From contig OX393578.1 in assembly GCA_947652605.1 (NCBI GenBank), forward strand, positions 52,459,415 to 52,523,414: a stretch of DNA of 64,000 nt, written 5' to 3'. Below, piece by piece: positions 1-12,488 of this stretch; the stretch's first letter is position 1; every line of letters starts with the position of its first letter. The notes beneath the pieces are model-generated. The model did not search any database. It was not told the origin of the DNA and saw nothing but the letters and a program-made list of their open reading frames with translations. The translations under genes were made by a program, and so were the position numbers. Origin of the DNA: Elmis aenea. Lineage: Eukaryota > Arthropoda > Insecta > Coleoptera > Elmidae.

Positions 1-699
1 GGTATTGCTTGTATAAAATTTATAAATTTACAAACACCAACAAAAATATAATCATGAACGGCAATTGTTTTTATACAAAAAAAACAAACAAAGGTGACTT
101 ATTCGTAAACGTTAATATCATTTGTTTATTTAAACAGAACGATGGGAATGAAAGAATATTTATGTTGGCGTACACGAATATTTTCATTTGTTAAACAGAA
201 TTATGGGAATGAAAACATATTTATGTTGAATATTTTCATTTGTTAATTAAAACAAGCGACATCAACATAAAAGGGAAAACAATTGATATGGATTTATGTA
301 AATATCTAATGTGAAATCTCTATTTGTTGTGTCAAGCGAGATTCCGGTAGCTGCTCGAATGTAGTGGTACACTGTGTACATTATTAACGAAAGAAATTAA
401 TAAAAACATAAGCAACTCACCATCGTCCCAATCCAAATCGGAATAAAAGCCAGTAAAAATAATAATTTTATTAATCACCGTTTACTTTGAAAATACCAAG
501 CGTAAATCGAATCACGCCCACCGGCTCTTTTTCTTTTAATTTAATCGAACGAAATGTTAGAGACGTGACTTTCGGTGCCGATTTGTTCAATTAATCTGGT
601 TTCATGCACAAACAACTTTCGTTTGTTTAAATTAAAAGTGAGTGCAAAATGACGGGAGTGGGCTTGATGTCGTTTCCGGCCTGGCCATAACAGCAACTA
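1..699. other. MTA1-like intron or downstream DNA, no exon recognised
   Basis: The expected MTA C-terminal exons (with a W-x-D-A-P-x-D type motif) were looked for on the minus strand and not found. A GTGAGT donor-like site near 420 has no convincing coding sequence beside it. A CATTTGTTTATTTAAACAGAA-like segment is imperfectly repeated near 118-250. Confidence 0.4.
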
Positions 700-1661
700 A
701 CAGGGTTCTTATTTTTCGAGGGCCACTATGGGGATCTCGTAAACAGTAAGAGTTACGACTTCGGTTAAATTGGGGCAAAGTTGTATATTCAGGTGCTTAA
801 TAATTTGACGTAAACAGAACTTATCTAGCTTTTTTAGTTTTTGAGATATAGTGGAAAAAGTATAAAAGTGGATTTTTGTTTTTTGCCCGTAACTTTTTCA
901 TTTGATTTCGAATTTCATTTCTGTTAAAACTTTTTCAAGTCCACTTTTTGCAAGGAATCAAATTCCCCAATTATATTTTCCGTGCGACGTTTCGTTTTTT
1001 TAAAACCATCATCAGGTCAATTTTTTCTTATGGACGCTATATCTGATTTTAACGCCAATTTGTAGAGCTTTTTTTTCTGAATTCGACCATGTATAACACT
1101 TGGGACTTTTTTGAAACAATTGTTGTTACAAATGGCAAAAACAAATATTTTATTTAAAACAAATCCTAATCGGCATGGTAAATAATTGTTTTTGTCCGTT
1201 TTTCCTTGGAAGCACGTAAGTAAACCGCATGAAATTACTATTTAAGGGATTTAATTAAAAAAATAGGTACATGGTCGAATTCAGAAAAAAAAGCTCTACA
1301 AATTGGCGTTAAAATCAGATATAGCGTCCATAAGAAAAAATTGACCTGATGATGGTTTTAAAAAAACGAAACGTCGCAAGGAAAATATGATTGGGGATTC
1401 TGATTCCTTGCAAAAAGTGGCCATGAACAACTTTTAATAGAAATGAAATTCAACATCAATTGAAAAAGTTACAGGCAAAAAACAAAAATCCACTTTTTTA
1501 CTTTTTTCCCTATATCTCAAAAACTAAAAGAGCTAGATAAGTTCTGTTTGCTTCAAATTATTAAGCACCTGAATACACAACTTTGCCCTAATTTAACCGA
1601 AGTCGTAACTCTTACCGTTTACGAGATCCCCATAATGGCCCTCGAAAAACGAGAACCCTGT
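700..1661. mobile_element. Fold-back element A (ACAGGGTTCT ends)
   Basis: Both arms mirror each other, including GGGATCTCGTAAAC, GTTACGACTTCGGTTAAATT and a CGACGTTTCG/CGAAACGTCG pair. It lies just downstream of MTA1-like exon 5. Confidence 0.85.
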
Positions 1662-1695
1662 ATAATAAATAATAATAAAACTTTAAAATATTTAC

Positions 1696-4600
1696 CATCA
1701 ATTCCATTCATTTCGTCATAAGCACGGCGTTTCAGATTTGGTGACATGTTGTTGAGCGGAAGCTTTTCGGCTTCGGGTTTGTTAGGAACTCGTTCGTACA
1801 GAAGGCTGCCGTCTGGAGCTTTGGGCGGCTTGGGAAAAGCTACATGTTCGGGTTTCGGTAAATTTTCTTTGTCGGTCAGAATTAACCATTGATGCGTAGA
1901 ACTTCCCGGGTTACCCAGTTTTGTCGCTATGTTAGTTACACTACCCCTATCTTTTCGTCGATAAACTAATAATTGTCTAAGTTCGACGAGCGATTTGCCC
2001 GCCATATGCGCACCGCATTCTTGTTTAACCAGCTGTATGTTGATGGGGAAAAAAGGCGCCCTTGCTGCGTGCCGAGGTTTCATTATGTGTCTACACAGCC
2101 GTCTTGAAATTCTCGTTAAAGGCGTCGTGCACAGGTAAAACGCAGTACGCGTCTTCATTATAGGCCTAGGAGATCCCGAACGGACTACGATACCGTGTGC
2201 GGTAGCGTAATGTCGTCCCAAGTGAGCCTTAAGTTTAAATTCTTTACCACAGCCACCAATGTTGCAACGGTGAGGTCGATGCGAGATTAATGAGGTCATT
2301 TTGTCGTCTTCCACGTCACTGCCCGACTTCTTTTTGATCTCGAAATCGCCTTCTCCAAAGCGAGTCGGCACTTTAAGACCACCGTAACGCTTCCAATAGT
2401 TCCAACACGTCTGGCATAAGCGACATTGCATGTGAGACGGGCCCCAAGCATACCACTGAGTCGACACAGTAACTGTAACAATTACAGAGTTATTAATTTC
2501 AATATTTTACCGAACAACTGAGACTGGAACCAATATTACTCAACAGATAAAGGTCACTATTATACAGGGTGTCCCAGCCAAGACGAATTATTCGATAGCT
2601 CTGCTATTAGCAATAATATTAAAAAAAGTTAAATATAAAAGTTGTTTGTAATCATTTACTACATAACCTAAAATTATGTTCAACTATACACAGTGTTTTG
2701 TTTTTGCGCTCTGATACTAAATATTGTTTTTTTTATATGAAACACCCTGTATATTTTGTAATTTTTGGATGTAAAATGAAATTCTCTTTCAAAAATATCA
2801 TAAGTTGTTTATGTCTAAAATGAACCGTTTTTTTGAAAATCTTGACAGATGCAGACCTTTATAAAAATATTTATATTTATTAACATAACAACACCAGAGC
2901 AATTTACTCTGGTAATTTATTAGACAATAGTGTCATAGTGATTGTTAACTAGTTACAATTTTAAAATAATATACAGGGTGTTCGTTATACTCGGTCCATT
3001 TCGCTAAACTTTAAACGCATAATTCTTTTTTTTTTAAATGGAACAAACTATATATTTTTACATTTTCTTGTAGAAAATTTAATTATCTTTCAAAGTTGTT
3101 AAGCATGTTTTATGTCTAAATATAATATTTTTGAAGTTATTTCGTTTCTTATGATTATTTGCGAGTATTTTACCTAAAATATCGGTAGTAGCCTTTGAAA
3201 ATTCAAAACAATTTGTATGAACTGTCAACCAGAACAATTAATCGGCACCGAGTATAACGAACACACTGTATATTATTTTTAAAATGTAACTAGTCAACAA
3301 TCACTATGACACTATTGTCTAATAAATTACCAGAGTAAATTGCTCTGGTGTTCTTATGTTAATAAATATAAATATTTTTATAAAGGTCTGCATCTGTCAA
3401 CATTTTCAAAAAAACGTTAATAACTCATAAACGGTCCATTTTAGACATAAACAACCTATAATATTTTTGAAAGAGAATTGAATTCTACATCCAAAAATTA
3501 AAAAATATACAGAGTGTTTCATATTTAAAAAAAATTATGTTTAGTATCAGAGCGCAAAAACAAAACACTGTATAGTTGAAAATAATTTTAGGTTATGTAG
3601 TAAATGATTACAAACAACTTTTATGTTTAACTTTTTTTAATATTATTACTAATAACAGAGCTATCGAATAATTCGTCTTGGCTGGGACACCCTGTAGAAA
3701 CGGGTTACAGACAATTTAAAACTTACCACTGCAAGACTCGCAGGCCTTCCCTCCCAAAGAAACAGCGGAATCTGAGCTGCCGTTACTGCTGCCATTAACT
3801 ATTCCCTTATTATTGTTAAGCGCTGTTGGATTTGGTTTGTTACTGAAATTAAATAAGTTGCTAGCGATGATCACCATTAAAACGGACAACTTACTAATTA
3901 GGAATGTAGACTTGTTTTAACTTAGACTCCGCTTCCACGGCCTTCACTCTCTTCTGCTGTACATATCGGTCCGTGGTCTTCCACATATAATAATACTCAA
4001 TTATATTTTTCAGGGTTTTCCATGGTAAAAAGTCCTGGCGGATGTCGTTAAAATCTTTTCCATATTTATCTAGGGCTTCTTCGAACAGATTCGCCTCGGA
4101 TGCGCTCCACTCCTCCATCTCGTCGCGACACAGTACAGGCCCGCTGGAAGGTACCAAAGAACAGAGTGCATTTGCTAAATTATATGTGTGGTGGTGCAGC
4201 GTGTCCATGGCGTGGAACAATGTGATGTCTCGACTCGCCGCGGCAGCAGACATGTGTAATGAGGGTTGCTTAACACTTGAACTACAATCTAAAGCACGCG
4301 CGAATGTCCCAACCGATCTCGCAACAACTAAAAACTGATCGATCTGTCTGTCCGTGAGACTGTGTTCGGAAGTCCAAACTAAAGTTTCTAATTCTGATAA
4401 ATCACGACCGTCACTTTCACCTTCTTTAAGTAGAGAAGTCACATCACACTGGTAACGACTGCCTACGCGTATCTCCCCTTTATCAGCTAACAGAGTCTTT
4501 TGAGTGGGGTCAAACACCAGGCAGTAAAAAAACATATCATCTTTGTTTAAGTAGGCTCCCAACGATTCTGTTTCATTGAACAATGTAACAGAACATTTGC

Positions 4601-7600
4601 CACGAATATGCGTTGCCGGTAAAGTCTCCACTTGTCGAGACAAAAACAGTTCCCGATGTTTCATTTGATGACGTTGTTTTGGTGATAATCCATCACCACC
4701 TCTTTCGGCACCCACGCTGCCACCATTTGACTCGTCTAAGGCACCTTAAAAAGTAAAATAAAATTACATGTATGTATTAACAAAAATTATATTGATTTTT
4801 TATTTGCTCATTAAAAAGACATGAATTTTATTGGTCACTTCATCAGTATTAACACTTTTTCGGAGCAATTATAATACAAGTAAAGTCTCTTATGCAGTGT
4901 ATTTATAAAGATTAAGATTTAAAATTTAAATAAGCCAATGTAGCATTATATGGCATGTTGTGAGTGTGCTGTGCATATAAAAAGTTTAAGGTGCCACTCC
5001 AGGCATTCTGAATAAGCACATTTTTGTAAATGTTTATGCCAGAGGTTTTTAACCACGGGTGTGAGACTAGGTTCTGCACATCGCAAGATGCGCAGAACTG
5101 CAGGCAACTTTACAATGCTCATAATATGACTGTACTGTACTGCTTGCCACAGATCTGCAGTTTTACTGGGGGTACGAGAACACATTTAGAGAATTTAAGA
5201 GGTATCGGCAGTTAAAAAGGTTTAAGAACCACTGTTTACGCCATAGAAAGAGCCACAGGCCACAGCATCCTTAAAAAATTTGCAAACTTTTTTTTTTTAA
5301 ATCATAACTTCTGTTATTAAACCTCAAGAGAAGCGAATTGGACAGAATTTTATTAAGAAAAATTAATTCTACTGTTAATGCACTAAAACTTTAGAAAAAT
5401 CGTAGAGGCCATTTTAACTTTTAAGGAAAAAGATATATATTTTTTTAAATTATATAATAAAAAATGTTTTACAATCATTATTATAGACCCTAACATAGGC
5501 CATATTTCTACGCAAACAACATATTTTAATCTACGCATCACTACTTTTGTGTACCATATGTACTTATATATAGTCTTATTTTTCAATTGTACGATGTTAA
5601 TTTGCGATACATTAGATAAAAATATACAGGGTGTTTCTTAAATATTGCGAAAAAATTCTGGAGGTAATTCCTTATCGAAAATTAAAGGGGGGTCTTATAT
5701 AGAGTATAAAATTTTCTCCCAAGACGTCTCCTTTCGGAGTTACACCCCCCTAAGGGGGAGCGGTAAAATTAGGTTTCTATTTTGTTTCTCAAAAATGTAG
5801 GAGAATGATATTTGGTAGTAGTTTTATACTTATTAAAAGGTTTCCCATAGTAATATTTTCAATCATCTCCCACCTTCACAGGGGGCTGAAAAGTGCAACC
5901 CCTGTTGTTTTTTTTTTAAATCAAAACTTTTTGGTGGTTTGTTTATGTTCATTTTGGATAGAATTGACAGATGTTATTCATTTTGACGTTTACGCGGCGA
6001 CAACGCGCGTCCATTCTGGCCAGTATGAACACAAACAAACCATGGTAACCACCAAAATAAATCGTTTTATGTTAAACTCAAAAACTGTGGGTTTTACGAG
6101 AAAAAGTAAAGAATAAAAAAAGTTTCTAAATAAATCGATCTTTCAAAAAAAAAAAATTAAACTGCAAAATTTCAACCCACCAAAAAGTTCCGATAAAAAA
6201 TCAACAGGGGTCGCACTTTTCAGCCCCCTGTGAAGGTGGGAGATGATTGAAAATATTACTATGGGAAACCTTTTGATGAGTATAAGACATATACCAAATA
6301 TCATTCTCCTACATTTATCCAAATTTGAGAAATAAAATAAAAACCTAATTTTAGCGCTCCCCTTTAGGGGGGTGTAACTCCCAAGGAAAAAAATGTATAC
6401 TCTATAAAAGACCGCCCTTAATTTTTGATAAGGAATCACCTCTAGATTTTTTCGCAATACTTATGAAACGCCCTGTATATTTAAATCAAGTTGTAAGCAG
6501 TAGAAAGAAAAACAACTGAATGTACACATTGTATTTTTTTGAAGCCGTGGAGTACATTGGTCATATTGCAATTCACAATATGTATTTAAATAAAATAATT
6601 AAAACAGACAGTAATCAACAAAAAAAAGTTTTAATTCTAATGGTTTCGAGTTTGATGCATTTTGATAAATAAAAACATATCTTGGTCAAAATAATGCTGC
6701 TACGCCACTGGCTTGCACAGCCACCTATGATTATGTTAACGGAATTTTTTGGTAACGCGTATTAACATTACCAAATATATAACGAGCAAAGCTTAAAAGA
6801 ACTACCCAACGCTCGTCTATAAACGCCAACAAATGAGACGGAGCTAGCCAGCGCAGCGGCTCGACCAAATAAAGAACATAAACAATATAAGTAATTAAAG
6901 CATGCGCATTCGGCGAACTGCAGAATTATTAATTGAATAACAAGATTTAGGATAAAAGAGAACTACGCAACCCAAAACCTTGCACTCGGCGAATTGACTT
7001 TTTTTTTTTTTTTGTAATGTTTTTTTAATTAAGTCGACTTGATTGATATCTGTCAAAGACGAGCGCAGACAAAAAATTATTTTTAACTGCATTTGTATTC
7101 CCAAATGTAACGATTTCGTTTTGTCGTCCCACTAATCCCTTTGACTTTGATACCTTACGTTAAGCGTCAGCCTTAACGTGTCCAGGAAACCCCAGGTACG
7201 GCGCGCGAAAGGCATATAAAATGCCCGTAACGCAGCTATGGACTGCTATCAATAAACGGCAAAATCAGATTTTGAAAGAAAAAACAAAACACGACAGTAA
7301 CCTGTTGTACATTAACATCAGACTACTTCCGTAACTCTCATTTACCAGAGCTAAATATGTATCGATCTGCATGAGAGGTGGCAGGCACTCCACTCACCTT
7401 CTGATATGTACAGGGACATCAAGTCATCTCATAACTGAAAAGACGCGAAATGGAGAAAAAAAAATGGAGACTTAAAAAAAATATTTTTAAAAAATGTTTT
7501 TTTTTTTTAAATTCACATACAAGAACTTTCAGCATAGATATTGCACGAGGGACTTAAAAGTCCTCTCGTTAAAATAGTTTTAAATTTAAACTGATTAACT

Positions 7601-9585
7601 TATTAATTTTTTTTTCTTCAAACAAACACATACATACAGCACGTTGTATAGATTGCATATACAAATACGTCGTAAATTACTATCAAGTAGTTTAACTCGT
7701 CCAAATCTACGAATATTTAACACTAATATGTAAAGCACTTCTATGGCGAATGGCTATGTATTTGTAATAAATAACGGTTATAATTTCGCCAGTGCATAAT
7801 TATTTTATTATCTGTCTTCCGGTGATTCTATAAGCGACCATACGTATTACAGATACTAGATCACTTGCAAACCGAATAATTTCACGTGTAGTAGGAAAAA
7901 GCTAAACAAAATCAAACATTATGAGGATGTTGCTGCAGAAACTTGTAAATAACTGAAATGTAATTGCTAGTAGCTAGTAGGCTGTTCTTTTGCCGGTCAA
8001 GCATAAAACGCGCAAGTTTTGGGGGGACGTTGCGTACTCATGGGTTGCTCGAACAGGTGGAATAAAAGGGGCGATGATTATCGGGAGCTGTTTTGAATTT
8101 GATGTCCCCTGATCGTCAACAGATTTTCTTTAAAATCGATTCCATCGACCATGCCCTAGTATGAGCAACAAAGCAGAAGCGAGGTCGTTGCCACCGCATA
8201 CTCGTACTTACAAAGTTTATTAGATATTTGGAACATGACAATAAATTAATATGCAAAAATACTGGCAAAGTGCGCGGGCCAAATTCGTTCCGACGAAAAA
8301 TTCGCGGACCTGGAATTAATAACATTTCTCCACGTACACTTAAACAGAAGTGACTGGAAGCAATGCAGTCGGTGTTCAATCTACCGAATAACAATAGGAG
8401 GAGCACAAGCAAAGCATTGGCGTTGGCTCGTCCAGTTTTTGCGTGTAATTATAAAAGTACAGTCTGGTAGAAAGAACACGCATCTCGCAGTTGTCATAGC
8501 GACGCGGTCTGATCAAGTACAGCACCGGCATGATTTCGAGAAACAACGAACCACGGTCGGTGACAAGACAGGTACAGTCAAGCGAATATCGATCGCCTAA
8601 TCAAGACTTATGCCCCCTCCACTCATTTAGAATGCGTGAAAAGCTAGGAATGCCGACCCCAAATATCAATTAAAAATTGTGTTTTAACACCAAACAAGAA
8701 AACGGAAACGAACTTCCTAGTCACTTACATTGGTGTTTGTCGGCTAGCTGGATTAAGGGACTAGGTAAATCCCTTCGCCTGTAGAAGCACATCACCTTCG
8801 CTTCCACATTTCCAGATGCTGTTTTATTCAACTCCTCTATGCGCCGAATTTGATACGGAGACGTGGAGGACGTCTCGAAATATACATAATCTAGAAAAAC
8901 ACAACTGTTGTATTCTTGCATGAAACGTTACATAACGTGTAAACCAACAACTATTGCTTATAATCACCAGCTAATTCCAACAATATTTTAACAATTCAAA
9001 ATCACTTTGAAATATTTGTTGATAATGATGTAAACTTCGTATGCTAATCATGTAAGTTGTCCTGCCCAAACACTTGCCATGTTAACATATATTTTTTTAC
9101 GAACATGTTCGACATTAGGTACATCAATTACTTTTAGGCTTAAATTACGAAAATTTACTTAAATTCAAAACAACTTCAGCAATATTGTGTATATCAGTTG
9201 TGTACCTTATCTGAATTGCAAGGGTTTAAATTATAAAACTGAATATTTAATCTAATGATATGAGATCTAGATAAGCGGTTGGTTCAGAGCATGCACTTGG
9301 GGTCAACGTAAAATCTATTTGTAATGTTACATTGAATTATAAAGATTTACTTTCAAATATTACCGTTAAAACTAGCTCATCTAAACAAAATAACCTCTAA
9401 ATCATGACAAACTTAACGCTGAAACAAATGTTCATGCACAGTAAAAAAAACTATTATCAAACGGAATATTAATTAGCTGTCGGACAACAACATAGACGAC
9501 TACCGCCGAGGAAGACTTCCTCTTTGACGATGCCGGTTAATTAAAAAAAAATCTTACCTCCCACTCTATACATGTTAGCTGTCAT
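1696..9585 (-). CDS. MTA1-like: MTA1-like NuRD corepressor subunit (3' end beyond the left edge)
   Basis: Metastasis-associated (MTA) protein, the NuRD scaffold that binds and activates HDAC1/2 in nuclear chromatin. Exons in transcription order: 9585-9558, 8890-8729, 4744-3895, 3842-3727 and 2472-1696, giving 644 codons that stay in phase. The N terminus [15 protein letters not shown] opens the BAH domain. Exon 3 holds ELM2 (from about [11 protein letters not shown]) and SANT ([20 protein letters not shown] ... [16 protein letters not shown]). The GATA-type finger is split by an intron: CESC ends exon 4 and CRLCQTC lies in exon 5, with 17 residues between the cysteine pairs. Exon 5 also has a C2H2-like finger (C-x4-C-x12-H-x4-H) and the conserved [18 protein letters not shown] block. 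It ends in a GTAAAT donor after NGID, exactly where MTA family members continue, so the C-terminal tail exons must lie left of the window. A start upstream of 9585 is not needed, because the MTANMYRVG start matches the family. Confidence 0.95.
2573..3696. mobile_element. Fold-back element B with a second palindrome at its centre
   Basis: TACAGGGTGTCCCAGCCAAG at the left recurs inverted at the right (CTTGGCTGGGACACCCTGTA). A smaller inverted pair (TACAGGGTGTTCGTTATACT near 2972; ATAACGAACACACTGTATA near 3253) occupies the middle. It lies in the MTA1-like intron between the two halves of the GATA finger. Confidence 0.88.
5030..5240. mobile_element. Probable hAT MITE in MTA1-like intron 2
   Basis: Ends (C)AGAGGTTTTTAACC ... 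GGTTTAAGAACCACTG; the flanks TTTATGCC/TTTACGCC suggest a decayed 8-bp duplication. Confidence 0.6.
5625..6477. mobile_element. Fold-back element C (TACAGGGTGTTTCTTAAATA ends)
   Basis: Mirrored arms (GGAGGTAATTCCTTATC..., GGGGCTGAAAAGTG) around a unique centre with GACGTTTACGCGGCG. Lies in MTA1-like intron 2. Element G is a short relative. Confidence 0.88.
6480..8728. other. Rest of MTA1-like intron 2, mostly unassigned
   Basis: No exon seen. A segment near 7105-7320 looks like a solo LTR (TGTAACG start, ATATAAAA box near 7215, AATAAA near 7250). The 98-codon open frame at 8116-8412 has no recognisable domain. Confidence 0.35.
9558..9585 (-). CDS. MTA1-like: MTA1-like exon 1 (28 bp, too short for ORF finding)
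   Basis: ATG ACA GCT AAC ATG TAT ... encodes MTANMYRVG, followed by a GTAAGA donor. The single leftover G joins AT at the start of exon 2 (8890) to give the Asp of GDYVYFE. The family N terminus (M-A-A-N-M-Y-R-V-G-D-Y-V-Y-F-E) makes this join compelling. Confidence 0.92.
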
Positions 9586-10641
9586 CTTTAAACACAAAAA
9601 CAAACACTTTTCTATTAGTATTTATCCTGAATAGAAGACATATTTAAATCGTTTGTAGTATTTTTTCAATGTTTTGTCACTGCACACAACACCATCAAAC
9701 TTACAGACGCCATTTTCTAAAACTCTTCGCTGTTGGCGTCTGGGTCATAAAGAATGAACTAAAGTAGACCACTAGCGCTTTACGCTGGAGCGGACAGTAG
9801 CTAGAATAATTTAACGATAAGGTAGGAAGATGCCAATAAAATTGAAATCGAAAGATTTCTACTATTTCCATTAATTCAGTTCTTTTGGTAGTTTTTTCCA
9901 GTTTTAATTTTTTGCATTGTTTAAAATGGAAAGTAGATTCAAGCTGTAAAAAAAAAAATAAAAAAGAAAAGACCTGAGATTATTATTAAATGTATATATT
10001 TGACTGTACAATTCACACAAGTTTAATTTTCATAGAAATACAAATATAAATAGTCAGTTCGATACTTGGACTCCTGTTATAATGTTCTTATTATTAGTAA
10101 AGTTCTTAAGCAATCATTTATATCACAATAAATAAGTGCCAATGTGAGTGGTTCATATCTTACGAAAGCAAAATTTTTTTGATGTTGGATGAGGCCATTT
10201 AACATCAAATATAAACTGAAAATGAAAACGTACATAAAATCTATATTTTTAAAAGTCAATTCTATTGTATAAAAAAATAAGTACATGTAACAGTTAAAAG
10301 TGTTGTAAGATATTCGCGTTAAATGGGCTACAAACAAATAAAATAATAATATAAGCTAATGGCACAAATTATAATACTCTATATAAAAAGGTATATTAAA
10401 TACGATACACTCCAAAAATATCCAGACTATTAATTAAATAAAACCTAAAACATAATACATTTAGATCTATTGTCTTTTAAAAATTATACATCAACATTTT
10501 TAACATACTTTACACAAAAATCATGTAAATGAATCTCATTCTGTTACTCAATTTTATTTCACAAAACTTTAAGTCAACCTTTTATACCATTTCCGAATAT
10601 TAATTTTAATATGACTAACAAAAAACAGTTCGGATTGAGTA
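9586..10641. other. Intergenic DNA upstream of MTA1-like
   Basis: Should hold the MTA1-like promoter and 5' UTR. No transposon ends or open frames of note. Confidence 0.4.
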
Positions 10642-11051
10642 TACAGGGTGTCCCAGTTATCGCAAACAGCATCTTGATCTCGTAAACGGTACAAGATACA
10701 GGGTTGATTAAATGGGTCAAAATGGTCTATGATTTAATAGCAACAATTCTATGAAAAAAAAAAATAGTTTTTGCACTATTGATAAAAAACAAAAAAAAAA
10801 TACCTTTTGAATTTTTGCTTGTTTGAAATCACATTCAAAATATTTTTCGATATTATTGGGACACTTTTTGGATAGATTTGAAATTTGTTAATAAATTTTA
10901 GCTATCTTCATTTGTTTTTGTCATTTTAACATCAACTTTCTTATTTAAAACAAAAAAGTTGATGCTAAAATAACAAAAACAAATGAAGATATGTAAAATG
11001 TATTAACAAACGAGATCCCTATGCTGTTTACGTTAACTGGGACACGTTGTA
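10642..11051. mobile_element. Fold-back element D (TACAGGGTGTCCCAGTTATC ends)
   Basis: Left end CAGTTATCGCAAACAGCAT with GATCTCGTAAACGG; inverted right end ATGCTGTTTACGTTAACTGG. Inner arms share AACTTTTTTGTTTT-type and AACAAAAACAAATGAAGATA segments. Confidence 0.82.
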
Positions 11052-11418
11052 TAATTTATTAATTCAAATATAATTCTTTTAACGAAAACCATGGTTATTG
11101 CTTTGACATCTAATAATGCGCCAATCAAAATCGAATTAAAATTTTAACTAAATCAATTAATTAACTAATCAATAAAGGCCAAATACACTGATAAGTTTTG
11201 ATTGGCTTTTAACAGCTGTTAAAAATACTGTCGATCAAATACGTCTAGTTTGATCATCTTCGTGGCAGACGGAGAATAATAATAATTAAATAAATTGACA
11301 TAAGAAATCTCAAATACAATCACCACGTCTCCACAAATAAGCAGAAAATGTCAATATCTCATACTTACACAACCTTTACGTAGTTGCTCACGATGTATAA
11401 AAATATTTACAATTTTAA

Positions 11419-12484
11419 CCCTCTACTGCATGAATTAATAAAAATTTGAAAAATTGCTTTTAAAAAATTAAAATTTAATATTGTTGCTCCTAAGAATACA
11501 AAATAATACAGTTTTGCACTTTTTTTTTTCAAAATGTCATTTTTTCGAAATTTTATTTTTTGTTCCCAAAAGGGAACATTATGCATATACAAAACAAAAA
11601 AATGTAATAAAAAAAACATGAAAACGAAAAGTTTACAGACAAAGTTAATAATTATGCAATTATTGTTTATGGAAATCCATCAGAGCTTCGAACCGTAATT
11701 TTTTCCGTTTCGGCTTTCGGTTCAGCTCCGAGTGATTACTTTTTAAATTTTTTAATTGTTTTTATTTGGTATAATAAGGTATAATAATTGGAAATAGAAG
11801 TATGTAACATATGATGATAATATAATTTATTAAACGAAACATATATGAACAAAACGCGCGAGTTTGTTGAACATGTACCGAACCGTAATAAACCGATATT
11901 TTTTTTCGGTTCAGTTCCGGTTTTCGTTCCGACAAAAATAACGGTTTTTTCCGTTCTTCGGTTTTCGGTTCAGTTCCGGTTCGAAGCCCTGAAATCCATA
12001 AAACAATTTTTTTAAATTACAACCTAAGTGAACTTTGCACTTATGGCATTTCACTCTAGACTTTCCTTGCTCACAAATCATAAATTTATTCAGTCAGTGC
12101 ATAATGTTCCCGAAGGGGAACAAACAATAATTCAATAATTTTTGCATTAATTTATGAAAATATAATGTTTTTAATATTTAAACATGCATTACATTGGTAT
12201 ATGTACCTAATTTGCATTTTTATTATAATAATCATACCTTTAGTTAATAATAAAACCATAAAAACAAACTAGTATTTCACAACTATAACCTCACATGCAA
12301 GCGAAACAAATTTAATATGATTTCGGAAAAAAGGCGCCAACCAGAAAGAAGCGCTCTCGCTGCTTACTTTAATGTTGTTCCCAAAAGGGAACCCCGTGCT
12401 TACAGCGAACGTATATAGCATTGAAACATGTCTAGATATTTTTAATGTTTGTGTTCCCGATTGGGAACAATATGCAGTAGAGGG
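11419..12484. mobile_element. piggyBac-like element in TTAA, with a hAT insertion
   Basis: TTAA flanks on both sides (11415-11418, 12485-12488). Inverted ends are CCCTCTACTGCATGAAT and TATGCAGTAGAGGG. Inside are at least four GGGAAC/GTTCCC palindromes (GTTCCC-AAAA-GGGAAC and variants). No transposase survives. Confidence 0.82.
11681..11991. mobile_element. hAT MITE with CGGTTC-rich inside
   Basis: Perfect 8-bp duplication AAATCCAT flanks CAGAGCTTCGAACCG ... CCGGTTCGAAGCCCTG. It is nested in the piggyBac-like element. Confidence 0.9.
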
Positions 12485-12488
12485 TTAA

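Noticed and set aside
410..480. MTA1-like C-terminal exon ending at a GTGAGT donor
   Set aside because: The adjoining frame has no similarity to the MTA tail and no acceptor of quality.
4042..4338. 98-codon open frame on plus strand
   Set aside because: Antisense shadow of MTA1-like exon 3, whose minus-strand ELM2/SANT sequence is unmistakable.
8116..8412. 98-codon minus-strand frame with a hydrophobic start, like a signal peptide
   Set aside because: No domain, no splice context and low-complexity start; it sits in an intron of the same-strand MTA1-like gene and is most likely chance.
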